DNA from: Branchipolynoe longqiensis | Taxonomy: Eukaryota; Annelida; Polychaeta; Phyllodocida; Polynoidae | DNA: 64,000 bases | Direction of reading: 5' to 3' | Assembly (NCBI GenBank): GCA_030323885.1 | Contig: CM059194.1 | Coordinates: forward strand, 24,788,780-24,852,779 | Shown here: positions 10,090 through 21,393 of the stretch, piece after piece | Numbering within the stretch: position 1 is the stretch's first letter | Layout: every line of letters begins with the position of its first letter | The notes under the pieces: model-generated | Told to the model about the DNA's origin: nothing | Database searches by the model: none | Seen by the model: only the letters and a program-made list of their open reading frames with translations | Program-made: the position numbers and the translations under genes

Positions 10090-10789
10090 TGGTGTGCAGT
10101 GATCCATAAATAACACTTGGAGAGGAGGGGGTATGTGAGGAGAGTTCCAAAGACTCTCTCACAAGTCAAGAAGTGACCCTCTCTCAGGTTAAGAAGTGAC
10201 CCTCTCTCACTATCTATATTGATATACAATTTCTATCTTTAACCAGTAATAGTTCACCAACTCCACATATAACTCATATGTCTTTGGTTTTACATATCAT
10301 CTACCAGAATATAGACTAGTTTGCAATTTATAGAGTAGTTCTCCATAGCCCATATCTCAAATATCGGAAAATGTTACATGGTGATCTTTTATCTAGGGCC
10401 GGGTGGGGGGAGTGGGGGGGGGGGGAGAATTGAAGGTAGGTTATTCGTTAGTTGTTAGTGCAGATTAGTGGTTAGTTGTGGTTAGCGGTGTTAGTCCCCT
10501 ATTGAATGCACCAGAAAGGTCTGCATTATACAATAACATGGAGGCGACCCCTCTGAAGAAGCCACCAACAGGAGAAACTCGATAAGGAATGCCTGCGCTT
10601 GTCTGTTAGACATAGCATCGCCAGAATGGTGTCCCTGTTGGCCAGACGCAGTTGTTGTCTCAGTAAATAGTCTCCTTAGTACCGAACACCGCCGCTGTTG
10701 GCGATGTAGGGCGGCCCGACGTCACTACTGCCACCTGGTGTACGATTAGGGCGACATAGTTCGGGTGCTATATTAATGCCTTATAAAAA
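10090..10789. other. No gene recognised
   Basis: Unique-looking sequence with a short G-run near 10404-10425 and a moderately GC-rich stretch at 10540-10760. I see no ORF of note, no RNA gene and no repeat shared with the rest of the window. Confidence 0.5.
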
Positions 10790-11178
10790 CATTTTAAAAG
10801 ATGAAATCCCACTATCATTACAATATATATATTGTAATATATATACATGTATATATATGTACATTATATATGCACACATTGTATGTGATGTATTAGCATT
10901 ATGCGAGTATAAAGCAACGTAAGGGATTTTCTATATGTATATTATATTATATTATTCTATATTATATAATCTTATATTATATATTATATTATATATTATA
11001 TAATCTTATATTATATTATATAATCTTATATTATATTATATAATCTCTTTCCAATTGGCTCTCTGCATGTATTTGCTCCTTTCTCATACGGGTACTGGTG
11101 GCTCCACCACCGCCAGACCATACTTCCGGCGCTAACATTGAACTTTTTTCCATTATATATATATATATATATATATAA
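10790..11178. repeat. AT-rich tract with TATATTATAT repeats and (TA)n
   Basis: Repeats of TATATTATATTATA between about 10935 and 11045, and a pure (TA)n run at 11154-11177. No coding content. Confidence 0.85.
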
Positions 11179-11264
11179 TTCCAGTGCGCGAGTGACAGTA
11201 TTCGCTGCACTGGTAGGGTTGGGGGTGGTTGTGCCACCTGTCCCAATAGTGAAAGTGGGGTCAC

Positions 11265-12220
11265 TCATAAAGTAGCACACAACATAAGGGTGACCAATAT
11301 AGGGAATCTTCCCTTATGAGCCTTTATACTCGCATAGTTCTTATATATCACATATATCAGATGTAACAGAATGAGGTTAACCCGCGCCACCTTTATTCTA
11401 AAAAATAGTTGGACGGTTCTTCCCCCCCCCCCGCCCCCCCCAGTTAAAAAATAAGACAGGTGTTCACAAAAGTGAGTACCGTTGTTATAAATAGTCATAT
11501 AATAAATTATATGATAAATATATAACATGATATATGGGAATATCATTGTCATATATATTCACATAATAGATGATAAAGCATGTCTGTTATAATACATATA
11601 AGTGTCTTTATTATTTATAATCACATAATAAACTGTGCAGTACATAGGCCTATATGCTACATCTAAATGCATGTGTTATTTATAGTTTATATTTATAATC
11701 ACACACTGAATTAGATAATGTGTATTATAATGAATTATAACAATATAAATTAATGGAGCACAATCAATAGTTCATAGATATATATACTTATTGTACAGGT
11801 TAATATTTAAAGGTATTCGGAGTCGCGCACCCACCCCAGGTGCGGAACGGGCGACTGGGGCGCCACTTGCAGTGCACAAAATTAGCCATTACCTGACTGT
11901 GTTATTTGCACTGTGTTTGTATTCTTAGAACTCAGCCCAACTCTGCATTTACATATCTTTATTTGTCGGAGTGGCCTTTATATATATAGCTATTTGCTAC
12001 TGTTGTTTTTTATATTGTCGTAATAAACATATCTGCTACGCATGAGTACATTTAGTATTTATATGACATAATAAATTATATAGCATATATGAACTATATG
12101 TTATCTACTGTATATGAGCACCGGTACTTTCAACACAATCAATTACAGAGCGTATGTATGCTATATAATTTATTATGTGAATACATATAAGAAAGATACT
12201 GACATATGGCATTGCATCAT
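11265..12220. other. AT-rich sequence without a recognised gene
   Basis: Contains a C-rich run at 11420-11440 and many TATA-type words. Nothing resembles a conserved protein or RNA. Confidence 0.5.
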
Positions 12221-12224
12221 ATAT

Positions 12225-12656
12225 ACTGTCGTGGGGGTGGTGAAAATGGGAAATATTGTGCCTAGAGCGGGACTTGAACCCACATCTTTTTGCATTCCAG
12301 GCCAGTGTGCTAACCATTACACCATCTAGGCTCCCTGATATCAACACACTACCCACGCCTACCTGTCTATGCGGCTCCTTGCCTGAGAGGTCAGTGCAGA
12401 CCACTACACTCGTCCCCCTGGAATTGTAAGTCTTTTAATGCTTACAATTACATACACACAGGCAATGCAACGCACTTACATACACAGGGTAGGTTCAACA
12501 ACTATACAGTGTGTAGCTTGTACAGGATCATGGTCACGGCAAACAGTGTCGTGGGGGTGGTGAAAATGGGAAATATTGTGCCTAGAGCAGGACTCGAACC
12601 CACATCTCTTTGCATTCCGGGCCAGTGTGCTAACCATTACACCACCTAGGCTCCCT
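12225..12656 (-). mobile_element. SINE-B dimer, minus strand; second monomer interrupted
   Basis: Monomers begin at GTGGGGGTGGTGAAAATGGG, at 12231 and 12551 (320 bp apart). Each has a tRNA-Gln-like block. The second stops at 12656, where the Gypsy element begins, and resumes after it at 17439. Confidence 0.8.
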
Positions 12657-12780
12657 TGTAATGTATATATGTACCGCTGGTCACTGGCGAGAGTGACCAG
12701 CCGCGCCGGGACCAGCGCAGGTGGGTCCAGAAATAAACACTTGATACTAAGACGTCTTCGTGTCCAGTCGAGTCTTTACA
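12657..12780 (+). repeat. 5' LTR of the Gypsy element
   Basis: 124 bp with TGTAA at the start and TTACA at the end. It contains AAATAAA at about 12731-12737, a likely poly(A) signal. It is unusually short for a Gypsy LTR. Confidence 0.92.
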
Positions 12781-12799
12781 TGGTGTCAGATCCGAACCC
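12781..12799 (+). promoter_or_regulatory. Primer binding site, tRNA-Leu-like
   Basis: TGGTGTCAGA directly follows the LTR. It is complementary to a tRNA 3' end of the form TCTGACACCA, which fits animal tRNA-Leu from memory. The next bases match less well. Confidence 0.6.
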
Positions 12800-12812
12800 A
12801 AGCCATATTGAC

Positions 12813-14576
12813 ATGCCGTTGTCTGGCCTGAAACCTCCAGGGCAACTGCAACTGGAAGGTGACCTAGGCACTAACTGGGAAACATGGTACCATGCCTACA
12901 CCATATTCGCCGGAGCTACGGGTGTATCTTCAAAGGCAGAGAAAGCACAATGTTGTGTTGTTTTACACGTGGCTGGGCCCGAGGCCCAGAAAGTGCACAG
13001 GGCCATGCATTTCGACCAGAGCACCGAGGACAAAATTAATCCTCTGATAGACGCTTTCCAAGCATACTGTGAGGAAAAAAACAATGTTACCGTCATACGC
13101 TTTAGGTTTAATCACCACAACCAGATAACCACTACCATGGACACAAACATACGGGAATTACGAAGTATGATAGCGCGCTGTGAGTATGGTGCAATAGAGG
13201 ATTCACTGTTGCGTGACCGCCTGATAGGGGGTGTCAAGTGTGACAGACTCAGGAACCGGCTGCTTCAAACAAAGAAACTAACTCTACAAAGATGTGAAGA
13301 AATATGCAGAATGAGTGAGTTCACGGCAAAGCACTTGACCAGTACACTGGACTCAAGCGACAGCCCAGTGGACGCGATATGCACACAGCAGAAGTCAGGC
13401 GCCGGTGCACCGGCTCCCAGACAGCAGCCGCCATTCCAACGGCGTGGCCAGCAGAGCATGCCCACAGCAACAACAACAAAGGCCACATGTGCTTGGTGTG
13501 GTTATGTGCACAGATGGGGCGTGTGCCCGGCGAAAGGGAAAGCATGTGCGGGATGCAGCAAAATAGGACACTTCGTCAAGGTGTGTCGCAGTACACAACA
13601 ATCAGCCACACCAGTGGACGACATTGCTGTGGACACACATAACATCCTGGAGGAATGTAAGCAGGAAGGATTGGCCTCCAGCGATGACGATCTGTTTGTT
13701 GGAGCGATGGACAAGGAACTCGCCAGTCTAAAACCGGAGCTGTGGTACGTGGATTTAGCTGTGGAAAAAACACTGGTGCGTTTTAAGCTTGACACAGGAT
13801 CGCAAGCGAACATTTTGCATGTGCGCGTATTCAACAAACTGAAGAAGACAACCCTGGCGGCACCGACATGCAGGCTGATCACCTATTCGGGCCACAGGAT
13901 ACAACCGATCGGTGAGGCGACAATCAGCGTACGAAATCAAGAGTTACGGTTCCAAGTGATCGCAGAGGGAGGGCCGATCCTAGGCAAGGAGGCGTGTGTC
14001 AGCCTCAACCTGCTCAACCGCGTAGATGACATCGATGCTGATCCGGTGCAGCAGTTTCCACCAAGCATAACGTCCTCGGTGGCTGAAAAACTGGTAAGGT
14101 CCTATTCAGATGTGTTTAAGGGGCTTGGCACCATAAAAACTGGTGCAAAAATACATGTAGACACAGACATTCAGCCAACGATTGACCCTCCACGACGCGT
14201 GCCTCACGCGATTGAAGGGAAAGTGCGAGATGAGCTTGATAGAATGTTGAAGTTAGGGGTGATTGTCGAGATAACTGAACCTACTCCCTGGGTAAATTCC
14301 ATCAATATTGTGAAAAAGCCGAATAAGATTCGTATCTGTTTAGATCCTACCAAGCTGAATCGAGCAATAAAAAGAGGACCGTACCCAACCCGTACGGTCG
14401 AGGAAGTAGTGTCCAAATTGGAAGAAGCAACATTTTTCTCAGTGTTAGATGCCAATAGCGGCTACTGGCAAATCGAGCTGGACAATGACAGTTCCAAATT
14501 ATGCACCTTTAATACTCCTTGGGGTAGGTACAGGTACACAAGGCTGCCGTTTGGCAAAAAACTGCCGGCGACATAG
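12813..14576 (+). pseudogene. Gypsy gag-protease-RT N-terminal part
   Basis: Open frame chosen from the ATG at 12813. The upstream in-frame sequence is SINE and LTR, and an earlier ATG at 12779 overlaps the primer binding site. Order seen: a Gag region with the WETWYHAY and LLQTKKLTLQRCEEICR segments; a double zinc knuckle (CAWCGYVHRWGVCPA, then CAGCSKIGHFVKVC, about 13486-13584); an aspartic protease core LDTGSQAN near 13790; and RT up to FSVLDANSGYWQIEL and RLPFG. The frame then runs into a stop after a frameshift in an A-run near 14555, and RT continues in another frame. It would yield the particle protein and polyprotein enzymes in the cytoplasm if intact. Confidence 0.88.
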
Positions 14577-14587
14577 TCATTTATGAG

Positions 14588-15937
14588 ATGAATCGCATAT
14601 TAGGTGACCTCAAGGGTGTCAACGTAGTGACATACGATATCCTAGTGTACGGGCGAACTGTAGAGGAGCACAACGCGAACCTTAAAGCAGTCCTAGAGCG
14701 AGCATGGCAGGTAAACCTCAAGCTCAATCCGAGCAAATCCAAGATTTGCCAGTCAGAAGTGTCTTACATGGGGCATGTAATAAGTAAAGATGGTCTAAAA
14801 CCCAGCAGAGAACGAGTTCAAGGAATAAATGACATGCCGACACCCACAAATGTAGCAGCAGTTCAGCGGTTCCTGGGTATGGTAGGTTATGTAAACAAAT
14901 TCATACCGAACATGGCCAGCATCACTAAGCCACTCAGAATACTGTTGAACAAAGAAGTCGCATGGCATTGGGACAGTGAACAGCAGACAGCGTTTGACAA
15001 ACTAAAAGCACTATTAACTAGAGCACCCGTACTAAGGTTCTATAATGTGTCCAAAGAAGTGGTGCTGCAAGTAGATGCATCCAAATCAGGGTTGGGTGCA
15101 GCCTTAATACAGGAGGGGAGACCCATAGCATTAGCATCCAAAGCACTAGATGATACCCAAAGCAACTATGCCATAATCGAGAAGGAATTACTCGCGATTT
15201 GCTTTGGGTGCACTAAGTTTCACAACTACATATTTGGTAAAAAAGTGGTGATCCAAACTGACCATAAGCCGTTGGTGGCGATCTTGAATAAACCGCTGCA
15301 CATGTTGTCTGCGGGCATGCAACGTATGCGCATGCGTCTCTTAAACTATGATCTCACCATAACACACATCAATGTATGTTGCAGATGCCCTGTCAAGAGA
15401 CCACAGTTCATCCATAGAGCCGAACAACTTAGAGACCACAGTTCATCCATAGAGCCGAACAACTTGTTCGACACGAAGTTGACCATAGCAGCAGTTGACA
15501 TCCTAGGTGGCATCACACAACAGATTCGAGCCGAAACAACACACGATCAGACACTGCAAGACGTCAAACAGCTTGCAGAGAAAGGTTGGCCAACACATAC
15601 AAATCAGCTAACGCCCAGCACAAAACCGTACCATACGTACCGACATGATATAACAGCAGAAGACGGTCTGTTATTTAAGGGGGACAGAATTATAATTCCG
15701 CAAAAATCACAGTCAACGGTGTTAGCATTGATACACGAAACGCATCAGGGCATTGCAAAGAGCAAACAGTTGGCGAGAGATTATATTTTTTGGCCTGGGT
15801 TACAGAGGCAAATAGAAGACATGATATCGCGCTGCCCGATATGTCAGAAATTCCAAAACAATCAACAAAAAGAACCGCTGCGTTCGCACAACATCCCAAA
15901 CGCTCCCTATCAGAAAGTGGGAGTGGACTTGTTCTAA
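14588..15937 (+). pseudogene. Gypsy RT C-part, RNase H and integrase N-part
   Basis: Continues RT: MNRILGDLKG, then a damaged catalytic box VTYDILVYG (14633-14638) in which the first of the usual two aspartates is tyrosine. RNase H follows: VVLQVDASKSGLGAAL, ALDDTQSNYAIIEKELLAI and QTDHKPLVAIL. After RNase H a frame change and a 35 bp tandem duplication (about 15398-15467) roughly cancel each other. The integrase zinc-binding H2C2 region is present (IHETHQGIAKSKQL to CPICQ). The frame ends at a TAA (15935-15937) right after the VGVDLF segment that holds the first integrase catalytic aspartate. Confidence 0.9.
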
Positions 15938-16379
15938 GTGGAACAACGAACATTTCTCGTGGTAGTCGACTACTACAGTAAATACCCGGAAATAACAGAA
16001 TTACCCATAACCACAAGTTTGGCAACGATAGACGCATTAAAGCAGCAATTTTGCAGGCATGGCATTCCCGAGATAGTTGTATCCGACAACGGGCCTCAGT
16101 TCTCAAGCCAAGAATACAACAATTTGCAGCCGACTACGGCTTCCAAGCAGTCTTTTCAAACCCTCAGTTTCCCCAAAGCAACGGACAGGCAGAGCGTTAC
16201 GTGCAAACAGTAAAAAAAATGATAAAAAAAGCCATCATGGAAGATAAAGATTATCACATATCACTATTAAACTACCGTAACACACCTATAGTAGGGATCG
16301 ACGCATCACCAGCGCAGCTGCTGATGAGCAGGAGGCTGCGATCCAAGCTCCCTGTCACACGAGAGCAATTAAAACCTAG
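15938..16379 (+). pseudogene. Gypsy integrase core, frameshifted
   Basis: Directly follows the TAA in the same frame: FLVVVDYYSKYPE, then the second catalytic aspartate in VSDNGPQFSS. Near 16115-16130 the frame shifts, and the rest, including SNGQAERYVQTVKK with the catalytic glutamate, lies in another frame. The core is cut at 16379 by an inserted sequence. Confidence 0.88.
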
Positions 16380-16613
16380 TTTAAGGAATTTCTGATAAGA
16401 GTACCAGTTATTTCTTTTTCTAGTCCCTATTTAACTAGTGAGATACTAGTTAGTCAGTTATTAAGTTTCGTTTGTTGTTTATCAAAAGGTATTTAATCTT
16501 ATATAGCGTACAGAAGGAAAACTCTATACCAACAAACTACCCCACTATAACCCAAACAAAAATCCAAAGAAATAACAATCGATCCCTTCTAAGAACAACA
16601 CTTTAAAACCTAG
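16380..16613. mobile_element. Unidentified 223 bp insertion with 11 bp target duplication
   Basis: TTAAAACCTAG occurs at 16369-16379 and again at 16603-16613. Removing the insert and one repeat joins the integrase frame without a shift. The insert is AT-rich, has no clear inverted ends and no coding content. The 11 bp duplication suits a short retroposon. Confidence 0.7.
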
Positions 16614-17010
16614 GAGACAAAGTGCAAAACACAAAGAAATCACCAAGATTCAAGAAGCTCAGAAACATTACTACGACAGTCGAGTCGGCAATCAACACCC
16701 GAGGTTAGAAATGAATGATGACATTCACTATCTCACGCATCAGGGTACCTGGGCCTCCGGGACTGTTATCGGAGTAAGCAAAACAAATGACAGAGACTAT
16801 GACATACGTAATCTGCAGGGGAAAACTTTGAAGCAAAACCGCATGCACATACACAAAACCAAGAAACAACCCTCAGTGCAAGTCGAACAACAAGACCGCA
16901 CGATGGACCACCAAACAAATCACAAACAGCAGGCCACACAGACCGGCGAAAGAAAATCAACAAGATACGGTCGAGTAATTAACCCGGTCAATCATTTTCG
17001 GTACAATTAG
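16614..17010 (+). pseudogene. Gypsy integrase C-terminal region
   Basis: After the insertion the integrase frame continues (HYYDSRVGNQHPRL, then WASGTVIGVSKTNDRDYDIR and GKTLKQNRMHIHKTK). This is the usual C-terminal small-barrel region, with a conserved W and an R-H-rich end before a basic, polar tail. It stops at 17008. No downstream ORF is seen before the polypurine tract. Confidence 0.8.
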
Positions 17011-17302
17011 CACGCAGCTGTGGCCATCCATGAACTACTAAGGTACGAGCGTGGCTAAAGTAATAACGTCCTGTTTATGGTGGTAACTGTATATGTTAAA
17101 TTGTGCAACTACTGTTAAGAAAGGAGATAGACCGTATGACATGGCATACACTGAGATTAGTGAGATCCAATGGACAAAGTGAACAAACATAATGTTAGAA
17201 TTAAGGCATTTAATTCTTGATTTCATGACTGCTACCATTGACCAAATTGACGCAAATACATGTTAAGCATAACGGTCGATCGGACCATATTCATGAACTT
17301 GT

Positions 17303-17316
17303 TGGAAAAGGGAGGA
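17303..17316 (+). promoter_or_regulatory. Polypurine tract
   Basis: GGAAAAGGGAGGA lies immediately upstream of the 3' LTR, the expected place for the plus-strand primer. Confidence 0.8.
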
Positions 17317-17438
17317 TGTAATTTATATATGTACCGCTGGTCACTGGCGAGAGTGACCAGCCCCGCTGGGACCAGCACAGGTGGGTCCAGAAATAAACAC
17401 TTGATACTAAGACGTCTTCGTGTCCAGTCGAGTCTTTA
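17317..17438 (+). repeat. 3' LTR of the Gypsy element, end clipped
   Basis: Matches the 5' LTR with four substitutions. It ends TCTTTA; the final CA is missing and SINE-B sequence follows directly. Confidence 0.9.
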
Positions 17439-17506
17439 TCAACACACTACCCACACCTACCTGTCTATGCGGCTCCTTGCCTGAGAGGTCGGTGCAGACC
17501 ACTACA
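17439..17506 (-). mobile_element. SINE-B remainder right of the Gypsy element
   Basis: Continues the SINE-B monomer broken at 12656: TCAACACACTACCCACACCT and GGCTCCTTGCCTGAGAGGTC. About four bases of the SINE-B target are missing at the junction. Confidence 0.8.
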
Positions 17507-17629
17507 ATACCATTGCCTATTTCTGTTTATCTATATATTTCTATATATTTGTATATGCTATATCATTTATTATGTCAATATAATTAACTCAAGAATTCAC
17601 ATATTTTATTGCATCTGATATACCATTGC

Positions 17630-17735
17630 ATTTTTCTCTCTCTCCCTCTCTCTTTCCTTCTGTCTCTCCCCCTCTCTCTCTCTAGATATATGTAGATATA
17701 TATAGATATATATATATATCGAGAGAGAGAACCAG
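17630..17735. repeat. (TC)n followed by (TA)n microsatellite
   Basis: CTCTCTCTCC-type sequence from 17632 to 17685, then TAGATATATA repeats. Confidence 0.9.
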
Positions 17736-17861
17736 ACGGGATAGCCGAATGACTTAGAGCATCCATCTCCCATGTTGGTAGATCGTGGGATCGTGGGTTT
17801 GAACCCTGGTCGACTCAAACTGATGACTTAAATATTGATACTTGTCCCTTCTGCCAGCCAC
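17736..17861 (+). mobile_element. SINE-A2, left part
   Basis: Head type 1 (GATAGCCGAATGACTTAGAG and GGGTTTGAACCCTGGTCGAC) to the body at GATACTTGTCCCTT. It stops at the LINE poly(A); the rest of the SINE continues at 23690-23757. Confidence 0.8.
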
Positions 17862-18257
17862 TTTTTTTTTTTTTTTTTTTTTTTGAGGCTGTATTTATAC
17901 TGTCCATAGCATATAAGCCCGGGTACCCAGGCTTGTTTTCAATGCTGGCCAGTTGTAGTGTTGGTGTTATCTTACCACACAGTGGCTGCTGATAAGGTAT
18001 TTGATTGCCTGCATTTCAGTAGCAGATAGATAATTGGTTGGTATGGTTAGTAGCCTATGTTAGATTTTTTGGATTTTCTTGGTATATATGTTTTTATTTT
18101 TCTACTCTTATTACTAGACTAGCCTACTCCTATTTACATATCATAGGCTTGTACGTAGCTGTGTGGTGTGTTATCTGGCTACTTTTGGCATGGTTACCTT
18201 CCATTGGGCATCCCGCTGGTGGGCCATGACATATCACATGCCCCTTTGCAGTGCAGC

Positions 18258-18857
18258 TTACTGGGGGTTTCCTAGCCTTATTTTGCACAGATATTTTTTG
18301 TAAGTTTTTAGGTCAGGAATTTGTCGTTCCTTTACCATTTGGGCATTCCACAACTTGGCAGCCATTTCCAGCGTGCTTCTCTCATGAGCTTTTATTCGGC
18401 TTCTGGTCTGCTTTAGTAGTGGTGCATTATTTGCTCTAGTAGCCCTTTGTGGTTTTGTTAGAAGTTTACTGTTTTGACTATAGCTGTATGCTAATGTTTT
18501 CAAATGAATTATTCTCCTATTTTCTAGTAGTTTCACTTTGGTTCTTTTGTGTATGTCATAGGTTGGGTGCAGCTTGTCTACTCTTAGACAGATTTTTAGG
18601 GCTCTGTTCTGCAGTGTTTGCAGTTTTTTTAGTAGTTCATTTCTCGCACCCATGTAGTTTACATCTCCATAGTCAAAATAGGGGAGCACCATGCCCTTGA
18701 AGATTTTTATTGACATTTCTTGTGTCATGTAGTCTCTTAGCTTTGCAAATAGCCACAGTTTGTGGTTTACTTTTTGTATAATTTTTTTTAATAACATAGG
18801 TTGTAGTTTAGTTGGCTGTCCAACCTCAAGGCCTAGTATTTGTAATGGTCTACACAT
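18258..18857 (-). pseudogene. LINE ORF2 C-terminal part (RT thumb and tail)
   Basis: A 199-residue open segment on the minus strand. It contains RT thumb-like text (VNHKLWLFAKLRDYMTQEM), VLPYFDYGDVNYMGA and LLKKLQTLQNRALKICLRVD, then a basic tail ending KYLCKIRLGNPQ. This pattern (leucine-rich LQNRALR-type segment after the RT) is typical of CR1 and Jockey-group ORF2 C-termini. The stop at 18258 looks like the natural end, since the 3' UTR and poly(A) follow. It overlaps the RT segment in another frame, so a small indel lies near 18850. Confidence 0.85.
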
Positions 18858-19730
18858 TTTCTAGTGTTTGGTTTCCTAACTTACAGTGTAGTTTTCTTTC
18901 TGGCATTTGTTTATGCGAGAAGAGTACTGTTTTTGATTTGCTTGTGTTGATGGTTATTTTGTTGGACTCACACCACTCATCTAGTTTTAGTAGGAGTTCA
19001 TTTAGTTTAGTTATTACCTCCTCCTCTGTGGTGCCATTTGTGTATATGACTGTGTCATCTGCATATAGTTGGAGGCATTCAGTTTGCAACCATTTTTCAA
19101 GGTCGTTTATATAGATTATAAAGAGTAGTGGCCCTAACACTGACCCTTGGGTACACCACATGTGACAGGTTGGTTGTCTGATAGTGTATTGTTTATTTTT
19201 GTTTTCTGTTGCCTGTTGTTCAGGTAGCATCTTATCCAATCCATAGTGTTGGATTTTATGCCCATGGTTTTTAGTTTTTCCAGTAGTATTTTGTTGTCTA
19301 CTGTGTCAAATGCTTTGCTGAAGTCAATGAAGGCGGCTCCAACTAATTGTTTTTGGTTCATTGATGCCATTATGTCATTTGTTAGGTTAGCTATTGTTTT
19401 TGATGTGGAGTGCAGTTTCCTGAAGCCCCCTTGTCTTTCGTTTAGTATATCATTTTTTCCAGGTGTTCATTGATGTGTCTATGTAACACTTTTTCAATGA
19501 GCTTGCCTGGGGTTTGAAGAATTGATATTGGCCTGTAGTTTCCCATGTTTTGTTTGTCTCCACCCTTGTGAATGGGGGTGATGGTTGCCATTTTCCAGGC
19601 TGATATAAAACGCCCCTGCTCAAAGGAGATGTTGACTAGGTCTACTATGGTGGCCGGGATGGCTTGGAGTGCCTCTTTCAGTATTTTGGTTGGTATTTCA
19701 CCTATTCCACTTGGTTTATTCGTGTCTATT
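18850..19730 (-). pseudogene. LINE reverse transcriptase domain, frameshifted
   Basis: Minus-strand RT pieces in order: a NYRPIS-type fingers motif around 19540; AAFIDFSKAFDTVDNKILLE (first catalytic aspartate) near 19320; CGVPKG near 19145; then, in a shifted frame, SVLGPLLFIIYINDL; and the catalytic box LYADDTVIYT near 19050. At least two frameshifts (near 19140 and 19450) break it. If intact it would copy LINE RNA at the nicked target in the nucleus. Confidence 0.88.
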
Positions 19731-20128
19731 CATTTATTAATTTTTTTACATCTATCATATCTGTTTTTGCAGGTGGGGATTTGTTCTCCACAAGTACCTG
19801 ATCTGTTTTCCCCCATCTTTTTTGAATGTTTCTGACAGCTTTTGCCCTACTGTGGCAAAGTGTGTGTTCAGTTTGTTTGCTGCATCTTTCTCTGTGAGCA
19901 TTGCCCCCTTCGTTATCCTGGAAGTTTGTAGGCTCTTCTTTGTTATTTTTTGGGAATAATAGGTTTACATTTTTCCAGAATTTGTTTGTGTTGCTTCCCC
20001 AGTCTTTGTCCTGCTTTATTATGTATTTCTTTTTTGCTGTTCTCACAGCTTTGAGACAGTTGTTTCTGGCGATGCGGTAGGCCAGTTTGTCTTCTATTGT
20101 TTCTGTGCGTTTTGCTTTATCACCCAGT
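19726..20128 (-). pseudogene. LINE ORF2 linker between endonuclease and RT
   Basis: Basic, lysine- and asparagine-rich minus-strand frames (AVRTAKKKYIIKQDKDWGSN and KFWKNVNLLFPKN). They match the usual spacer (N-x-K-x-F-W) between the APE endonuclease and RT in this group. Frame changes occur at both ends. Confidence 0.65.
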
Positions 20129-21106
20129 TTACTTTTGGTTGTGATGAGTGTTAGCAGGTCTTTGTCTACCCAAAGGTCTTGGTTTTTTTTGTACTTTTAT
20201 TTTCTTCATGGGACACATCTCATCAATTGATTTTCTTATTTCTGTGATGATGTTGTCCCAATAGATATCAACATCATCTCTGTTTTGTGTGATGTTGTTT
20301 ATGTTTTGGTGCAGATGATTTTTCAATGTATCTTCTGAGTAGTTTTTTAAGGACCTGCCCATTTTGTATTCATAGTGATTTGTGCTTTTAAGCTTTTTCC
20401 TGGTTACATATACTAGTTTGTGGTCGCTTATACCCCAGCTTCTAGTGCACCATTTTGTGGCATGGTTTGAGTTGGTTAATATTAGGTCTATTGTTGAGCT
20501 ATTGTTGCTTAGCCTTGTGTTTTCAGTGATGAGCTGCTGCAGGCCTAAGATCTTGATGGTGGTTTGCAGCATTAGTTTATTTTTGTCATTGCTGCTGTAA
20601 TTCACATTGAAGTCCCCTAGCACAAAGATTTATGCATTTGTTGATTTTTTTACAGTGTTTATGCTCTTTTCTAGTTCTTCAAGGAATACTTCAATTTCAC
20701 CTGACGGTGGCCTATAGAGGCTCGCTATGGCTACATTTGCTTGCTTTTCATTTTTTATTAGGCACCATAGTAGCTCTATATGCTCATTTGAGAGAGTTGT
20801 TGGTTTTAGCTTTTCAGTGTCTAGGTTTTTGGTGGCTTTGCAGTAAATGGCAACCCCTCCACCTTTCTTTGTTTGGTTCATTGCATTAATGTGCTGTCTG
20901 TCATTACGTACAAGCCTATATCCGTCTATATTGAGGGTGTTGTCTTGGTGCTTGTCAGTGAACCATGTCTCTGATAACGTTAATACATCTAGATTGTCTT
21001 TTTTTAGATGCATTTTTATTATGTCTATTTTATTGGATGCACTCTGGCAGTTTAGGTGGGCGAAGTGTGTGCCCCTTCCCAGTTTGCATTCAATCTCTTC
21101 TACCAT
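20129..21106 (-). pseudogene. LINE APE-type endonuclease domain
   Basis: Minus-strand domain. FAHLNCQSASNKIDIIK carries the conserved N, LDVLTLSETWF the metal-binding glutamate, ASLYRPPSG the loop, LGDFNVNY the GDFN box, and WGISDHKLVY the SDH catalytic pair. A TAA at 20630-20632 splits it just before the GDFN box; both halves are in the same frame. It would nick target DNA to prime reverse transcription. The start at 21106 (MVEEIECK) is likely but not certain. Confidence 0.9.
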
Positions 21107-21393
21107 ATTTATTTTACTTTAAATAATATTTTTAGGATAGTGGTTGCTTGATTTCGCGATTTTTTGATTTTGTTTTGATTTTATTTTGGCTTAGTGATTG
21201 ATGGATTCGGGGTGTATGTGCTGGTGCATACAGCACACATGGCCCCTTTTGATAGATAGTCATGCATACCTCCATTACTTTTACCTGTGCGCATAGAGGA
21301 AGACATGAACATTAAAGTGTGTATTAGTTGTACCTGATTATACTTATGATTTAAGGTTTGGTTAGTGAAATTTTTCAATTACTTCTTGTTTTC
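21107..21393 (-). other. Spacer between NADAR ORF and endonuclease ORF
   Basis: About 290 bp with no conserved protein. It contains short open frames only, rich in T on the plus strand. It could hold an initiation context for the enzyme ORF, but nothing specific is visible. Confidence 0.4.

Larger units (their letters stand above)
12657..17438 (+). mobile_element. Gypsy-type LTR retrotransposon, decayed
   Basis: Order: 5' LTR, primer binding site, gag with zinc knuckles, protease, RT, RNase H, integrase, polypurine tract, 3' LTR. This is the Ty3/Gypsy order (integrase after RNase H), and the proteins look like the animal K02A2.6-like (Mag-related) group. The coding region has frameshifts near 14555 and 16120, an in-frame stop at 15935, a damaged RT catalytic motif and a 223 bp insertion, so it is inactive. 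The LTRs differ at 4 of 122 aligned positions, so the insertion is not recent. No env gene is visible. Confidence 0.93.

Noticed and set aside
9744..10229. 161-residue minus-strand frame, Gly/Val/Leu-rich
   Set aside because: Its core is the A/C-rich low-complexity tract at 9940-10080; no family resemblance.
12576..12812. Extended start of the Gypsy gag frame
   Set aside because: The first 79 codons read through SINE-B and LTR sequence. A start at the LTR or SINE is not plausible, so the ATG at 12813 was used.
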